Assembly: GCA_963798655.1 (NCBI GenBank)
Contig: CAWCUH010000001.1
Coordinates: 248,001 to 312,000 of the forward strand
Reading direction: 5' to 3'
DNA: 64,000 nucleotides
Source of the DNA: CAVSMC01 sp963798655
GTDB taxonomy: Bacteria > Pseudomonadota > Gammaproteobacteria > Burkholderiales > Casimicrobiaceae
Of the stretch, positions 34,552 through 47,650 are shown piece after piece. Below the pieces are notes generated by a model. It was not told where the DNA came from, made no database searches, and saw nothing but the letters and a program-made list of their open reading frames with translations. The position numbers were made by a program, and so were the translations under genes. The stretch's first letter is position 1. Every line of letters begins with the position of its first letter.

Positions 34552-34887
34552 CTCGAACCTCCTTCAAGCGAAGTTGCGCGCGTGCTGCCCCGGAGAGCCC
34601 CGAGGGAAAGACCGGCGCGCCCGTGAGGACGCGCGCCGTCGCAATCGCACCAAACCGCCTCCCGCCGAACCAGTCTCTTCTTGTCGTGCCGGTCCGTTCA
34701 GTACCAATGCCCGAGGCGCGGAACTTCGCCCCTGTCTGGGTTCGCGCCCGGGTCCCGCATCGGCCGGTCGTGTCATCGCGAGTCGTTGTGCTGCGATGCT
34801 CGCGTTGATGCACGGTTGGCCGAATCGCCATTCAGTCTGGGTGTCTCCTATGTGGTCGTCGTCCACGCGAACGCCGAGACCCGGCAT
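34552..34887. other. Spacer between nrdA and the DUF2442 gene
   Basis: 336 bases without a convincing gene on either strand. It holds several GC-rich partial inverted repeats (for example around 34590-34640) but no clear terminator. Whether transcription from the nrdA promoter crosses it to nrdB cannot be decided from sequence. Confidence 0.5.
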
Positions 34888-38902
<4,015 letters not shown>

Positions 38903-39088
38903 GGACGATCTCCTCGAAATCTTGTCGTTGTGGCAGGCGCGGCGCCGATCGGCCCTTAGCGCCCGCTTTACCTCACGCCAGGACGGCGGCGGTAACCCGG
39001 ACGATGCACCTGCGACTTCCCTGTCGCTGCTGCCTCGCGGAAGCCGGCGGGCCCGGGGGCGCCGATTTTCCGCTTCTGAATCAGAATC

Positions 39089-39104
39089 TACAATATCTTG
39101 TGTT
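39089..39104. promoter_or_regulatory. NrdR box 1 upstream of nrdA
   Basis: CTACAATATCTTGTGT fits the NrdR consensus of a 16-base near-palindrome (ACACAATATATTGTGT-like). It lies about 190 bases before nrdA, on an AT-rich patch, and is paired with a second box 31 bases away. NrdR represses nrd genes according to ATP/dATP binding in its own cone domain. Confidence 0.75.
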
Positions 39105-39119
39105 CAAGTGCCGGCTGAA

Positions 39120-39135
39120 CACAAAGAATAGTGGG
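39120..39135. promoter_or_regulatory. NrdR box 2 upstream of nrdA
   Basis: ACACAAAGAATAGTGG is a weaker NrdR-like half-palindrome. Start-to-start spacing from box 1 is 31 bases, or three helical turns, the spacing known for functional NrdR pairs. The rest of the 393-base gap 38903-39295 between nrdA and the pdeM gene's end holds no gene. Confidence 0.7.
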
Positions 39136-39295
39136 GCGGCGAGGGGAACGCAAGTTTTTTTTCGTGCACACGGCGAACGGTCGAAAAGGCAAAGCGAAAC
39201 ATCGCGCTACGCCCGTTCCGGCGGCATATCCCCGTTTCTTCCCCGCGTTCTCCACCGCCTTGTCCACAGCGGCGAAGCCCCCGTCGTACAGAGGG

Positions 39296-39979
39296 TCAGC
39301 GAAGCGCGAAAAGGCGACCGTTGGCGATGGCGACCGCGGTCTCGCCGGCCGCCGGAACGATTGTCGCGAGCCCGGTGAAGCGGCCGAAAGCCGGCAACAA
39401 CGCGCGCCGCGAGCCGAGCAGGAAGCAGGGCAGGCGCACGACGTCGACATCGTCCGAGATCACGACGCCCGGATGCACATGGCCGCAGAGCGCGTAGCCG
39501 GTCGGCGGCGTCGCCGGCTCGTGGCATGCGATGAACGGCGCGATCGCATGCGGGCCGGCAACGACGTCGATGCCCCAGTCGAGCGGAGGATCGCCGGCGC
39601 GCTTGTCGTGATTGCCGCGCACCAGCGTGATCGCGACCCGCGAATGCGCGGCACGCCATTCGCGCAGCGCGACGTCGAGCGCGGCGACGCGACCGGCGGC
39701 GGCATGCAGAAAGTCACCAAGGATCACGAGCCGCGTCGCGCGCGTCTGCGCGAGCAGGGACGAAAGCCGCGCCAGATCGCTCGCCGTCGCGCCGCGTGGC
39801 ACGGGCACGCCACCGGCGCGGAATGTCGCCGCCTTGCCGAGATGCATGTCGGCGACGAACAGCGTGCGCTCGCGCGGCCAATGGAGCGCGCGGTCGGGGC
39901 ACAACTCGACCGGCTCGCCGCCGAGGGACACTGTCGCGGGGGCACGCGCCGTGTCGGCGGTCGAAACGACGTGGGCCAT
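39296..39979 (-). CDS. pdeM: Ligase-associated DNA repair nuclease PdeM
   Basis: 227 residues from ATG 39979. It is a calcineurin-type metallophosphoesterase: TLFVADMHLGKAATF (Asp-x-His), VILGDFLHAA (Gly-Asp), TLVRGNHDKRAGDP (GNHD) and YALCGHVHPGVVISD (GHxH). The PRGATASDLARL segment is typical of PdeM, which in other bacteria lies in a cluster with an ATP-dependent DNA ligase, a Lhr-type helicase and an exonuclease. Here the helicase is 2.7 kb away and the ligase and exonuclease are not in the window. The start could also be ATG 40018. Confidence 0.88.
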   Translation of the reverse strand: MAHVVSTADTARAPATVSLGGEPVELCPDRALHWPRERTLFVADMHLGKAATFRAGGVPVPRGATASDLARLSSLLAQTRATRLVILGDFLHAAAGRVAALDVALREWRAAHSRVAITLVRGNHDKRAGDPPLDWGIDVVAGPHAIAPFIACHEPATPPTGYALCGHVHPGVVISDDVDVVRLPCFLLGSRRALLPAFGRFTGLATIVPAAGETAVAIANGRLFALR

Positions 39980-40191
39980 CACAGAGCGCCCAGGCGCGCC
40001 GTCGGGAAGCGATGTCATCGGCAGATTTTTCGTGCCGGCGAACCATTGCCGGCGGTCGACGAACGACATTGCGCCGCTCACCGGCGCGGTGCAGACTGCG
40101 AATTCTAGCGGATGCGCCCGATCGGGCGATGGCGCGTCCAACGAGGGTCACGGCGCGCAACGGAAGAACGCGCGGGCCGCATGGGGGCACG

Positions 40192-41004
40192 ATGCCGCGG
40201 TTCGCCGCGAACCTGACGTTCCTGTTCAACGAGGTGCCGTTTCTCGATCGCTTCGACGAGGCGGCGCAGGCTGGCTTTCGCGCGGTCGAATTCGCGTTTC
40301 CATATGAATGGCCGGCGCGCGAGGTCGCCGAGCGGGCGACCGCCAACCGTCTCGATGTCGTGCTGATCAACGCACCGCCGGGTGATTTCGACGCCGGCGA
40401 GCGTGGAACGGCATCCCTGCCGGGGCGCGAGCACGATTTCCAGGCCGGGTTCGCGACGGCGCTCCGCTACGCGAAAACGCTCGGTTGCCCGCGCATCCAC
40501 GTGATGGCTGGCATCGTGCCGCCGGAGGCGACCGCCGCGGAGCGCGCGCTTCACCGCGTGACGCTCGTGCGCAACCTGCGCTTCGCGTGCAGCGAGGCGG
40601 CGGAGCAAGGCGTCTGCGTGATGCTCGAGGGCCTTAACGCGCGCGACGTGCCGAACTACTTCTACTCGCGGCTCGCGCAAACGGCCGCGGTGCGTGCAGA
40701 GGTGGGCGCGAGCAACCTCATGCTGCAGTTCGATTTCTATCACGTGCAGATCGTCGAGGGCGACATCAGCGAGAAGCTGCGCGGCTATCTGCCGCAGATC
40801 GGCCACGTGCAGATCGCCGGCGTTCCCGGCCGCCACGAGCCGAATGTCGGCGAAGTGAATTACGCGTACGTGTTCAAGTTGCTCGACGACGTGAAGTACG
40901 ACGGCTGGGTCGGCTGCGAATACCGACCGCAGACGACGACGACCGCGGGCCTCAACTGGTTTTATCGGCTGCTCGATCGCAAGCGCGTCGGCGCGGACAA
41001 TTGA
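40192..41004 (+). CDS. hyi: Hydroxypyruvate isomerase family protein
   Basis: 270 residues with the xylose-isomerase-like TIM barrel. Signatures: RFAANLTFLFNEVPFLDRFD, MLEGLNARDVPNYF, LQFDFYHVQIVEGD, and HVQIAGVPGRHEPNVGEVNY; the metal-binding Glu, Asp and His residues are all visible in these. Hyi interconverts hydroxypyruvate and tartronate semialdehyde in glyoxylate metabolism. GGGGG stands 4 bases before ATG 40192. Partners such as glyoxylate carboligase are not adjacent, so OtnI-like roles cannot be excluded. Confidence 0.88.
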   Translation: MPRFAANLTFLFNEVPFLDRFDEAAQAGFRAVEFAFPYEWPAREVAERATANRLDVVLINAPPGDFDAGERGTASLPGREHDFQAGFATALRYAKTLGCPRIHVMAGIVPPEATAAERALHRVTLVRNLRFACSEAAEQGVCVMLEGLNARDVPNYFYSRLAQTAAVRAEVGASNLMLQFDFYHVQIVEGDISEKLRGYLPQIGHVQIAGVPGRHEPNVGEVNYAYVFKLLDDVKYDGWVGCEYRPQTTTTAGLNWFYRLLDRKRVGADN

Positions 41005-41083
41005 CGCTCCGAATACCCGACTCGAATCGTCGCCTTTCGAGGGGCAACGGCATCCACGCACGAAAAAAATGCCCGCGCACCTC

Positions 41084-41111
41084 TTGTGTACGACACCACG
41101 CGGCTTAGAAT
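41084..41111 (+). promoter_or_regulatory. Possible sigma-70 promoter of the phasin-like gene
   Basis: TTGTGT at 41084-41089 and TAGAAT at 41106-41111 are separated by 16 bases. The pair lies 143 bases before ATG 41255 and would give a leader of about 135 bases. Confidence 0.4.
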
Positions 41112-41254
41112 GATCGTGTGAGAAGGGAAGGGCGCCGTCCGGCGTCCGTCGCAACGGGCTCGGCGCAGCGCGCCGGGGTCAACAAACATGTTTGCCGAAT
41201 GCCGGTCGCGCCGCGCGCGTGGACCGTCGACGTCCGGCCAATCGAGGTGATGTG

Positions 41255-41635
41255 ATGACGAAGCGGCAGCAGGAAGGCAATGGAACACCGATCAACATCG
41301 GCGCGCTGTTCGACATGAACGGCTCGCAATTCGATCTCGCGGAAAAGGCGTATCGCACGTGGATGGAAAGCGCCGGACGGCTGCAGAACGAGACGCTCGG
41401 ATTCTTGAACGAGCGCTTCGAGAAGAATCTCGCCGTCGCGCGCGAGCTGAACGCGTGCAAGACGCCGACCGAGTACTTCGAAGTGCAGGCGCGCTACGCC
41501 GACCGCGCGATGGCCGATTGGGTCGCCCAGGGCCAGAAGATCGTGCAGCTGATGAACGAGATCACGTCGCAGGCCGCGCAGCCGTTGCAGCAAGCGATCG
41601 CGCAGTCGACCGGCGGGACGAGGGCGTCGCACTAG
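41255..41635 (+). CDS. Phasin-family protein
   Basis: 126 residues, amphipathic helices throughout. The pattern FDLAEKAYRTWMESAGRLQN, FLNERFEKNLAVARELNACK and TPTEYFEVQARYADRAMADW is that of the phasin_2 type, which coats polyhydroxyalkanoate granules; the ACKTPTEYFEVQ motif is well conserved in it. No PHA synthase is nearby. GAGGTG 5 bases upstream supports ATG 41255. Confidence 0.82.
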   Translation: MTKRQQEGNGTPINIGALFDMNGSQFDLAEKAYRTWMESAGRLQNETLGFLNERFEKNLAVARELNACKTPTEYFEVQARYADRAMADWVAQGQKIVQLMNEITSQAAQPLQQAIAQSTGGTRASH

Positions 41636-41668
41636 CAGTTGGCATTCCCGAGAAGCACACTCGCGCGC

Positions 41669-41683
41669 CGTCATTCCCGCGAA
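41669..41683. repeat. REP-like half element
   Basis: CGTCATTCCCGCGAA, on the opposite strand TTCGCGGGAATGACG, matches the right part of the intergenic repeat at 54286-54306. It lies in the 183-base gap between the phasin-like gene and the SDR gene, which otherwise holds nothing recognisable. Confidence 0.6.
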
Positions 41684-41818
41684 CAACCGAGGCCGCTCAC
41701 ATCGCGGCCTCCGCGCCGCCTGACTGATCGGGGAGCAGAGCCGTCGGCCGCAAGCGATGATTCGCGATGGCTCGCATCCCCAAGTCGCTCCCCGCGACCT
41801 GGGGCCCCTTCTCGCCGC

Positions 41819-42577
41819 TCACATCGCTACCCCGAATCCGCCGTCGACGTAGATCACCTGCCCGGTGACGTAATTCGCCGCGCCTGACGCGAGAAACACC
41901 GCAAGACCGGCGAGCTCTTCCGGCTGGCCCCATCGGCCGGCCGGCGTGCGCTTGCACACCCACGCGTTGAATTCCGCGTTCTCGATCAGCGCCGTGTTCA
42001 TCTCGGTGGCGAAATAGCCCGGCGCGATCGCGTTCACCTGGATGTTGTGCGGCGCGAGCTCGACCGCCATGCCGCGCGTCATCTGCCGCACGCCGCCCTT
42101 CGTCGTCGTGTACGGGATGATCGCCGGCCGCGCGAGCTCACTGGTGAGCGATGCGACGTGGATGATCTTGCCCGCCCTGCGGGCGATCATCCCCGGCAGC
42201 GCGGCCTGCGACAGGAAGAACGGCGCGGTGAGGTTCGTCGCGATCAGCGCGTCCCAGTCCTCCTGCTTGAAGTCGACCATCGGCCCGCGCCGCTGAACGC
42301 CGGCGTTGTTCACGAGGATGTCGAGATGACCGTGCTCGCGCTCGATATCGGCGATCGCCGCGCGCCCGGCATCACGATCGGTGATGTCGAACGCGCGCGC
42401 GCTTGCATGCGCGCCGAGCCTGGCCGCCGACGCAGCGAGCGCCTCGGCGTTGCGTGCATTGATGACGACGCTCGCGCCGGCATTCGCGAGACCCCTGGCA
42501 ATCGCGAAGCCGAGACCGCGATGCGCACCGGTGACGAGGGCGACCTTGCCCGAAAGATCGAACGGATTCGTTGTCAT
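41819..42577 (-). CDS. SDR oxidoreductase, gluconate 5-dehydrogenase-like
   Basis: 252 residues. Motif VALVTGAHRGLGFAIARGLA binds the cofactor; NNAG is in DILVNNAGVQRRGP; the active residues are in IIHVASLTSEL and YTTTKGGVRQMTRGM. The C-terminus GQVIYVDGGFGVAM closes the fold. The FDLSGKVALVTGA start and the QRRGPMVDFKQEDWD loop are common in gluconate/2-deoxygluconate 5-dehydrogenases; substrate is not proven. It follows the helicase gene by 56 bases on the same strand. Confidence 0.9.
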   Translation of the reverse strand: MTTNPFDLSGKVALVTGAHRGLGFAIARGLANAGASVVINARNAEALAASAARLGAHASARAFDITDRDAGRAAIADIEREHGHLDILVNNAGVQRRGPMVDFKQEDWDALIATNLTAPFFLSQAALPGMIARRAGKIIHVASLTSELARPAIIPYTTTKGGVRQMTRGMAVELAPHNIQVNAIAPGYFATEMNTALIENAEFNAWVCKRTPAGRWGQPEELAGLAVFLASGAANYVTGQVIYVDGGFGVAM

Positions 42578-42633
42578 TGGCTCTCGAGATCGACGGATGA
42601 ATGCGCCCAGTTTCGGGCGAACGCTCTGCGCGG

Positions 42634-45094
42634 TCAATCGGCGAGCGCGTCCTCGGTCGCCGCGCGCTCGAGCGCTTCGACCATCCGTGCAACGCGCGCG
42701 TCGAGCGCTTCGGTCGTCAGGCTCTCGCGGAAGATCTCGACCAGCAGCGGAAACGCGAACGGCGTCGGACGCCGCGGTCGCCGCAGCAACGCGCGCGCGC
42801 CGCGAAGCCGCGTGAGTGCGGCGGTCAGACGCGGCGCCTCGAGCCCGCGCTCGAGCACTTCGCGCACCGCCTGCTTCAACAGCGGATTGTCGCGATCGTA
42901 TTCGCTGAACACGTCGTAGATCAGCGCCGCCGACGCCTGCAGCTGCCGTGTCGGATGCGGCTGTCCGGGATAGCCCTGGAAGATCAGTCCGGCGACGCGC
43001 GCGATTTCGCGGAAATGCCGCCGTCCGAGCTCGGTCGCGTTCAGCCCCGCGAGGATGTCGCGCTCGACGTCGGGTGCGGCAAGCAGTTCGCCGAGGACGT
43101 GCAGCGACAGGTCGACTTTCGTGTGCGACACCAGCGCAAATCCGTAGTCGTTCGCCGTGATGCTGAACGTCGCCGGCGTTTGCCGCGCGAGTCGGTACGA
43201 GAACAGCGTCGCGAGGCCGAAGTGCGCGAGCCGCCCTTCGAACGGGTAGAAGAAGAGTCCGTCGCCTTCGCGCGTCGAGATCGTCTCCACGAGCCATTCG
43301 TTCGCGGCCGGCAGCGCCGACCAGCGCGATTGCAATTCGAGCAGCGGCCGCACGCGATCGAGCTCCGGCGAGCTGAAGTTGCCGCGCCGCGCTTCGCCGA
43401 TCAGCCGGCGCATGGACTCGGCGAGCTCGCTGGTGAGCGCCATCTTGCTGCCCATCCAGCGCGGCATTCGCGCTGCGCCGGGCTTCGCCGGCTTCACCCA
43501 CGCGGTCAGCTCGCGCACGCGGATGAACTCGAGCACGCGGCCGGCGAAAACGAATGCGTCGCCGGGCGTGAGCGAGGCGACGAAGCTCTCCTCGACATGA
43601 CCGAGCTTCTCGCCGTTGCGATACTGGATCGTGATGCTCGCGTCGCTGACGATCGTGCCAATTCCCATCCGATGGCGGCGCGCGATCTGCGCGTCGTGCA
43701 CGCGCGCGACGCCGTCTTCGTCGATCGTCACGCGCCGATACTCCGGATAGGCGTTCAGGCTCGCGCCGCCGTGGACGACGAAATCGAGCGCCCATTGCCA
43801 TTGCTCGTCGCCCAGGTGCTCGTACGCATGCGTGTCGCGCACTTCGTCGCGCAACGCGTCGGGACGGAAGCCGCCGCCGAGCGCGCAGGTGACGACGTGC
43901 TGGACGAGCACGTCGAGCGGCTCGACGAGCGGGGTGCGTGGCTCTACGCGCCGCGCGCTCGCTGCTTCGCGCGCGGCCGCCGCTTCGACGAGCTCGAGCG
44001 CTTGCGCCGGCACGACGGTCACGCGCGACACGGCCCCCGGCTGATGGCCGCTGCGTCCGGCTCGCTGCAGCAGCCGCGCGACGCCTTTGGGGCTTCCGAT
44101 CTGCAGCACCTGGTCGACCGGCGAGAAGTCGACGCCGAGGTCGAGGCTCGACGTGCAGACGACCGCGCGCAGGCGACCGTTGCGCAGTCCGTCCTCGACC
44201 CAGTCCCGCACGTCGCGCTCGAGCGATCCGTGATGGAGGGCGATCGTGCCGGCCCAGTCCGGACGCGCGTCGAGGATCGCCCGATACCACGTCTCGGTCG
44301 CCGAGCGCACGTTGGTGAACACGAGCGTCGTCTTCGCGCGCTCGATCGCGCAAATGACCTGCGGCAGCATCTTGAGGCCGATGTGGCCGGCCCACGGGAA
44401 GCGCTCGATCGTCGGCGGCAGCGCGCTTGCGATCTCGATCGTCTTCGTCTCGATGCCCTTGACGATGCGCGTGCGCTGCGCGCGATTGCGCGCGGCGCGC
44501 ACGCCGACCAGGCATTCGAGCGCCTCGTCGAGATTGGCGAGCGTCGCCGACAGCCCCCACGTGCGCATCGCCGGCCGCAGCGTGCGCAAGCGCGCGAGCG
44601 CGAGCTCGACCTGCACGCCGCGCTTGCCGGACATCAGCTCGTGCCACTCGTCGACGACGATGGTGTCGACGTGCGCAAAGCGCTCGCGCCAGTCGGCGCG
44701 CGACAGGAACAGCGTCAGGCTCTCCGGCGTGGTGACGAGCGCGCTCGGCAGCCGCTGCTGTTGGCGTGCGCGAGCGCCGGGCGCGGTGTCGCCGCTGCGC
44801 ACGTCGATTGTCCAGTGCGGCCTCAGCGCGGCGGCGGCGCGGCTCGAGCGCGAGCCCGGTGTCGGCGGCGAGCGCGCGCAGCGGCGTGATCCACAGCAGC
44901 GCGAGGGGCGGCGGCTCGCTCGCTTCACCCTGCGCTGCGAGCGCCATCGCCGGGACCGCGACGGCGAGTGTCTTGCCCATGCCGGTCGGTGCGTGCACGA
45001 GGCCGCTTTGGCCGGCGGCGAGCGCGTCGGCGACCTCGCGCTGAAACGCGAACGGCGCGAGCGCCAACGCCGCGTACAGAGAATCGGTGCTCAA
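42634..45094 (-). CDS. Ligase-associated DEXH-box helicase (Lhr-type), one frame break
   Basis: About 820 residues when the break is bridged. N-terminal helicase parts: VHAPTGMGKTLAVAVP (Walker A, residues 35-42), LWITPLRALAADTGLALE, then after the shift VTTPESLTLFLSRADW, VDEWHELMSGKRGVQ (DEWH box), GLSATLANLDEA, TSSLDLGVDFSPVD and RLLQRAGRSGHQPG. The C-terminal half is the Lhr core domain. The frame changes at about 44826-44845 in a GCC-repeat run by one extra base. The family unwinds DNA in a repair pathway with ATP-dependent ligase, exonuclease and PdeM. Here it follows a receiver gene by 21 bases. Confidence 0.9.
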
Positions 45095-45115
45095 AGCTGC
45101 AGGGTCAGGGTCGAC

Positions 45116-45514
45116 CTATTTCGAAGTCGACGTTGACCCTATTATCGCTTCGAGCACGGCCGGATCGACCGGCTTCACGACGTGATGATCGAAACCGGCC
45201 GCCATGACGCGCTCGCGGTCCTCGTCGCGGCCGTAGCCGGTGAGCGCGACCAGCGTGAGCGGCGCGAGGTCGGACTCCGAGCGCAGCGTGCGCGCGACGT
45301 CGTAGCCGCTCAGTCCGGGCAGGCCGATGTCGAGCAGCACGGTGTGCGGCCGGAACTCGCGCGCGACGGCAACCGCCGATGCTCCGCTGTAGAGCGCGCG
45401 CGCCTGGTGACCGGACAGGTTGAGAAGCGTGACGAGGCTGTTCGCGAAGTCCTCGTTGTCGTCGACGATCAGCACGCGCGGCGTGCCTCGACTCGTGTTG
45501 TACGACGCAGTCAT
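45116..45514 (-). CDS. Single-domain response regulator
   Basis: 132 residues, a receiver domain only. Acidic pair in VLIVDDNEDFANSL, phospho-acceptor Asp in VLLDIGLPGLSGYD, Thr in VALTGYGRDED and Lys in HHVVKPVDPAVL. The GLPGLSGYDVA sequence is typical of the group that partners with hybrid kinases of the type just upstream, 53 bases away. It has no output domain, so it may relay phosphate or act by protein contact. Confidence 0.92.
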   Translation of the reverse strand: MTASYNTSRGTPRVLIVDDNEDFANSLVTLLNLSGHQARALYSGASAVAVAREFRPHTVLLDIGLPGLSGYDVARTLRSESDLAPLTLVALTGYGRDEDRERVMAAGFDHHVVKPVDPAVLEAIIGSTSTSK

Positions 45515-45567
45515 CGGTTGCTCGATCGACGGTGACGCTTGCAGGCGTGCTCGCTCGCGAACGGCGG

Positions 45568-47466
45568 CTATCGGCGCGGCACTTCGGCGAACAGCTTCAC
45601 GAGGCTCTCGACGGCGACGGGCTTCACCATGAATTCGTCGAAACCGGCGTCGAGCGCCTGCCGGCGATTCTGGTACTGCCCGAGACCGGTGACGGCAGCG
45701 ATCGTCATCGGATGCGACAGCGCGCGCAGCTGTCTTTGCAGGTCGATTCCGGTGACGCCCGGCATCGCGAGGTCGAGCAGCGCGACGTCGGGCTGCAGCT
45801 GCTTCGCGAGCGCGAGCGCGCGCAGTCCGTCGTACGCATGCCGCGCGTCGTGGCCCATCATCCGCACGAGCAGCGCGAGGCTCTCCGCGGCATCGCGATT
45901 GTCGTCGACGACGAGCACGCGCAGACGTCCCGCGCTGCCGACGCTGACCGGCAGGTTGCTCTCGCGCGTGTTCGGCTCGCTGCTCGCGAGCGGCAGCTGC
46001 ACCGAGAACTCGCTGCCCTTGTTCTCGCCTTCACTCGCCGCCTCGATCGTGCCGCCGTGCATCTCGACGATCGAGCGTGCGACAGTGAGCCCGATGCCGA
46101 GGCCGCTCTGGCCCGGATCGATGCGATCGGTCTCCTGAGTGAACAGGTTGAAGATGCTCGGCAGCGCCTGCGCGCTGATTCCCATGCCGCTGTCGCGCAC
46201 CTTCACCTGCAGCGTGCCATCCGCCTTCGTGACGACGATCGCGATGCGTCCGCCGTTCGGCGTAAACTTCGCCGCGTTGTTCAACAGGTTCTGGAACACC
46301 TGCACGAGGCGCGTGATATCGCCGTCGACGTATTGCGGCTCGTTCGGCAGGTCGACCGAGAGCGTGTGACCACGGCTGTCCATCATGCCGCGCGACGCCT
46401 CGACGCTCCGGGTCAGGATGTCGCCGATCGCGACGCGCTCCTTCCTGAGCATGATCTTTCCGGTGGTGATGCGTCCGACGTCGAGCAGGTCGTCGACGAG
46501 GCGGGTGAGGTGCGTGAGCTGGCGATCGATCACATCCCGGCATCCCTTGAGCGTCGGCGTCGCGAGCGGCTCCATTTGCATGATGCTCACCGAGTTGCGA
46601 ATCGGTGCGAGCGGATTGCGCAGCTCGTGGCCGAGCATCGCGAGGAACTCGTTCATCCGCCGGCTCGACTTCTCGAGCTCTTCGAGACGCCGCCGCTCGG
46701 TCATGTCGCGCACGATCTTGGCGAAGCCGCGCAGCTGCGAACGCGCATCGTAGACGGCGGTGACGACGACGTTTGCCCAGTACGTCGAGCGGTCCTTGCG
46801 CACGCGCCAGCCTTCCTCCTCGTAGCGGCCACGCTCGACCGCCTGCTGCAGCTCGCGGCCCGGTTTGCCCGCCGCGACGTCCGGCGGACGAAAGAACGTG
46901 CCGTAGTGCTGCCCGATGATCTCGTTCGCCGAATAGCCGGTGATCTCGTGTGCGCCCGCGTTCCAGCTCTGCACAATTCCTTCCGGGCTCACCATGATGA
47001 TCGCGTAGTCGCGCACGCTTTCGAGCAGCAGCCGGAAGCGCTCCTCGCTGTGGCGCAGCGCTTCCTCCTGCCGCCTGCGCTCGGTAAGGTCGCGCGTGAT
47101 CTTGGCGAAGCCCTGCAGCGAGCCGTCGCCCGCACAGAGGCGCGTGATGATGACGTTCGCCCAGAAGCGGCTGCCGTCCTTGCGCACGCGCCAGCCTTCG
47201 TCCTCGAAGCGGCCCGCCTCGCCCGCGAGCTTCAGCTCGAGATCGGGCCAGCCGGATGCGACGGCGTCAGGCGTGTAGAACGTCGAGAAGTGACGGCCGA
47301 TGATCTCGTCGGCCGTGTAGCCCTTCATCTTCTGCGCGCCGCTGTTCCACGACATCACGTGGCCCGTCGCGTCGAGCAGGAAAATGGCATAGTCCTGGAC
47401 GCCCTCGATGAAAAGGCGCAGGCGCTGCTCGGTGCTTGCGGTTGCGATGCTGTCCATTGCGGCCAT
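45568..47466 (-). CDS. PAS-PAS hybrid sensor histidine kinase
   Basis: 632 residues with no membrane helix, so cytoplasmic. Two PAS domains with PAC tails (DYAIFLLDATGHVMSWNSGA, about 25-130; DYAIIMVSPEGIVQSWNAGA, about 150-260). The dimerisation part carries the phospho-His in FLAMLGHELRNPLAPIRN; the ATPase domain has LLNNAAKFTPNGG, VRDSGMGIS and GLGIGLTVARSIVEMHGG. A C-terminal receiver (about 505-632) has VLVVDDNRDAAESLALL and ALLDLAMPG. The WNAG and WNSGAQKMKGY PAS motifs are of the kind that bind aromatic or flavin ligands; no ligand can be stated. Gene order is kinase, receiver, helicase. Confidence 0.94.
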   Translation of the reverse strand: MAAMDSIATASTEQRLRLFIEGVQDYAIFLLDATGHVMSWNSGAQKMKGYTADEIIGRHFSTFYTPDAVASGWPDLELKLAGEAGRFEDEGWRVRKDGSRFWANVIITRLCAGDGSLQGFAKITRDLTERRRQEEALRHSEERFRLLLESVRDYAIIMVSPEGIVQSWNAGAHEITGYSANEIIGQHYGTFFRPPDVAAGKPGRELQQAVERGRYEEEGWRVRKDRSTYWANVVVTAVYDARSQLRGFAKIVRDMTERRRLEELEKSSRRMNEFLAMLGHELRNPLAPIRNSVSIMQMEPLATPTLKGCRDVIDRQLTHLTRLVDDLLDVGRITTGKIMLRKERVAIGDILTRSVEASRGMMDSRGHTLSVDLPNEPQYVDGDITRLVQVFQNLLNNAAKFTPNGGRIAIVVTKADGTLQVKVRDSGMGISAQALPSIFNLFTQETDRIDPGQSGLGIGLTVARSIVEMHGGTIEAASEGENKGSEFSVQLPLASSEPNTRESNLPVSVGSAGRLRVLVVDDNRDAAESLALLVRMMGHDARHAYDGLRALALAKQLQPDVALLDLAMPGVTGIDLQRQLRALSHPMTIAAVTGLGQYQNRRQALDAGFDEFMVKPVAVESLVKLFAEVPRR

Positions 47467-47650
47467 ACTCGACTGCGCCGTGCACGGTCCGGCTTTCAGC
47501 GGCCTGCATGGTCCGCTTCAGTTCGTTCGGCGAGCGCCAGCGAACAATGTTAAAGCGTCGTGGCGCGTGCACAAAGCGGAACGCGCGCGGGTTGTAATTT
47601 TTTCAAGCCGCCTGGGGCGGCGCGCGCGGGTCGTAGACGACAATCGCCGT

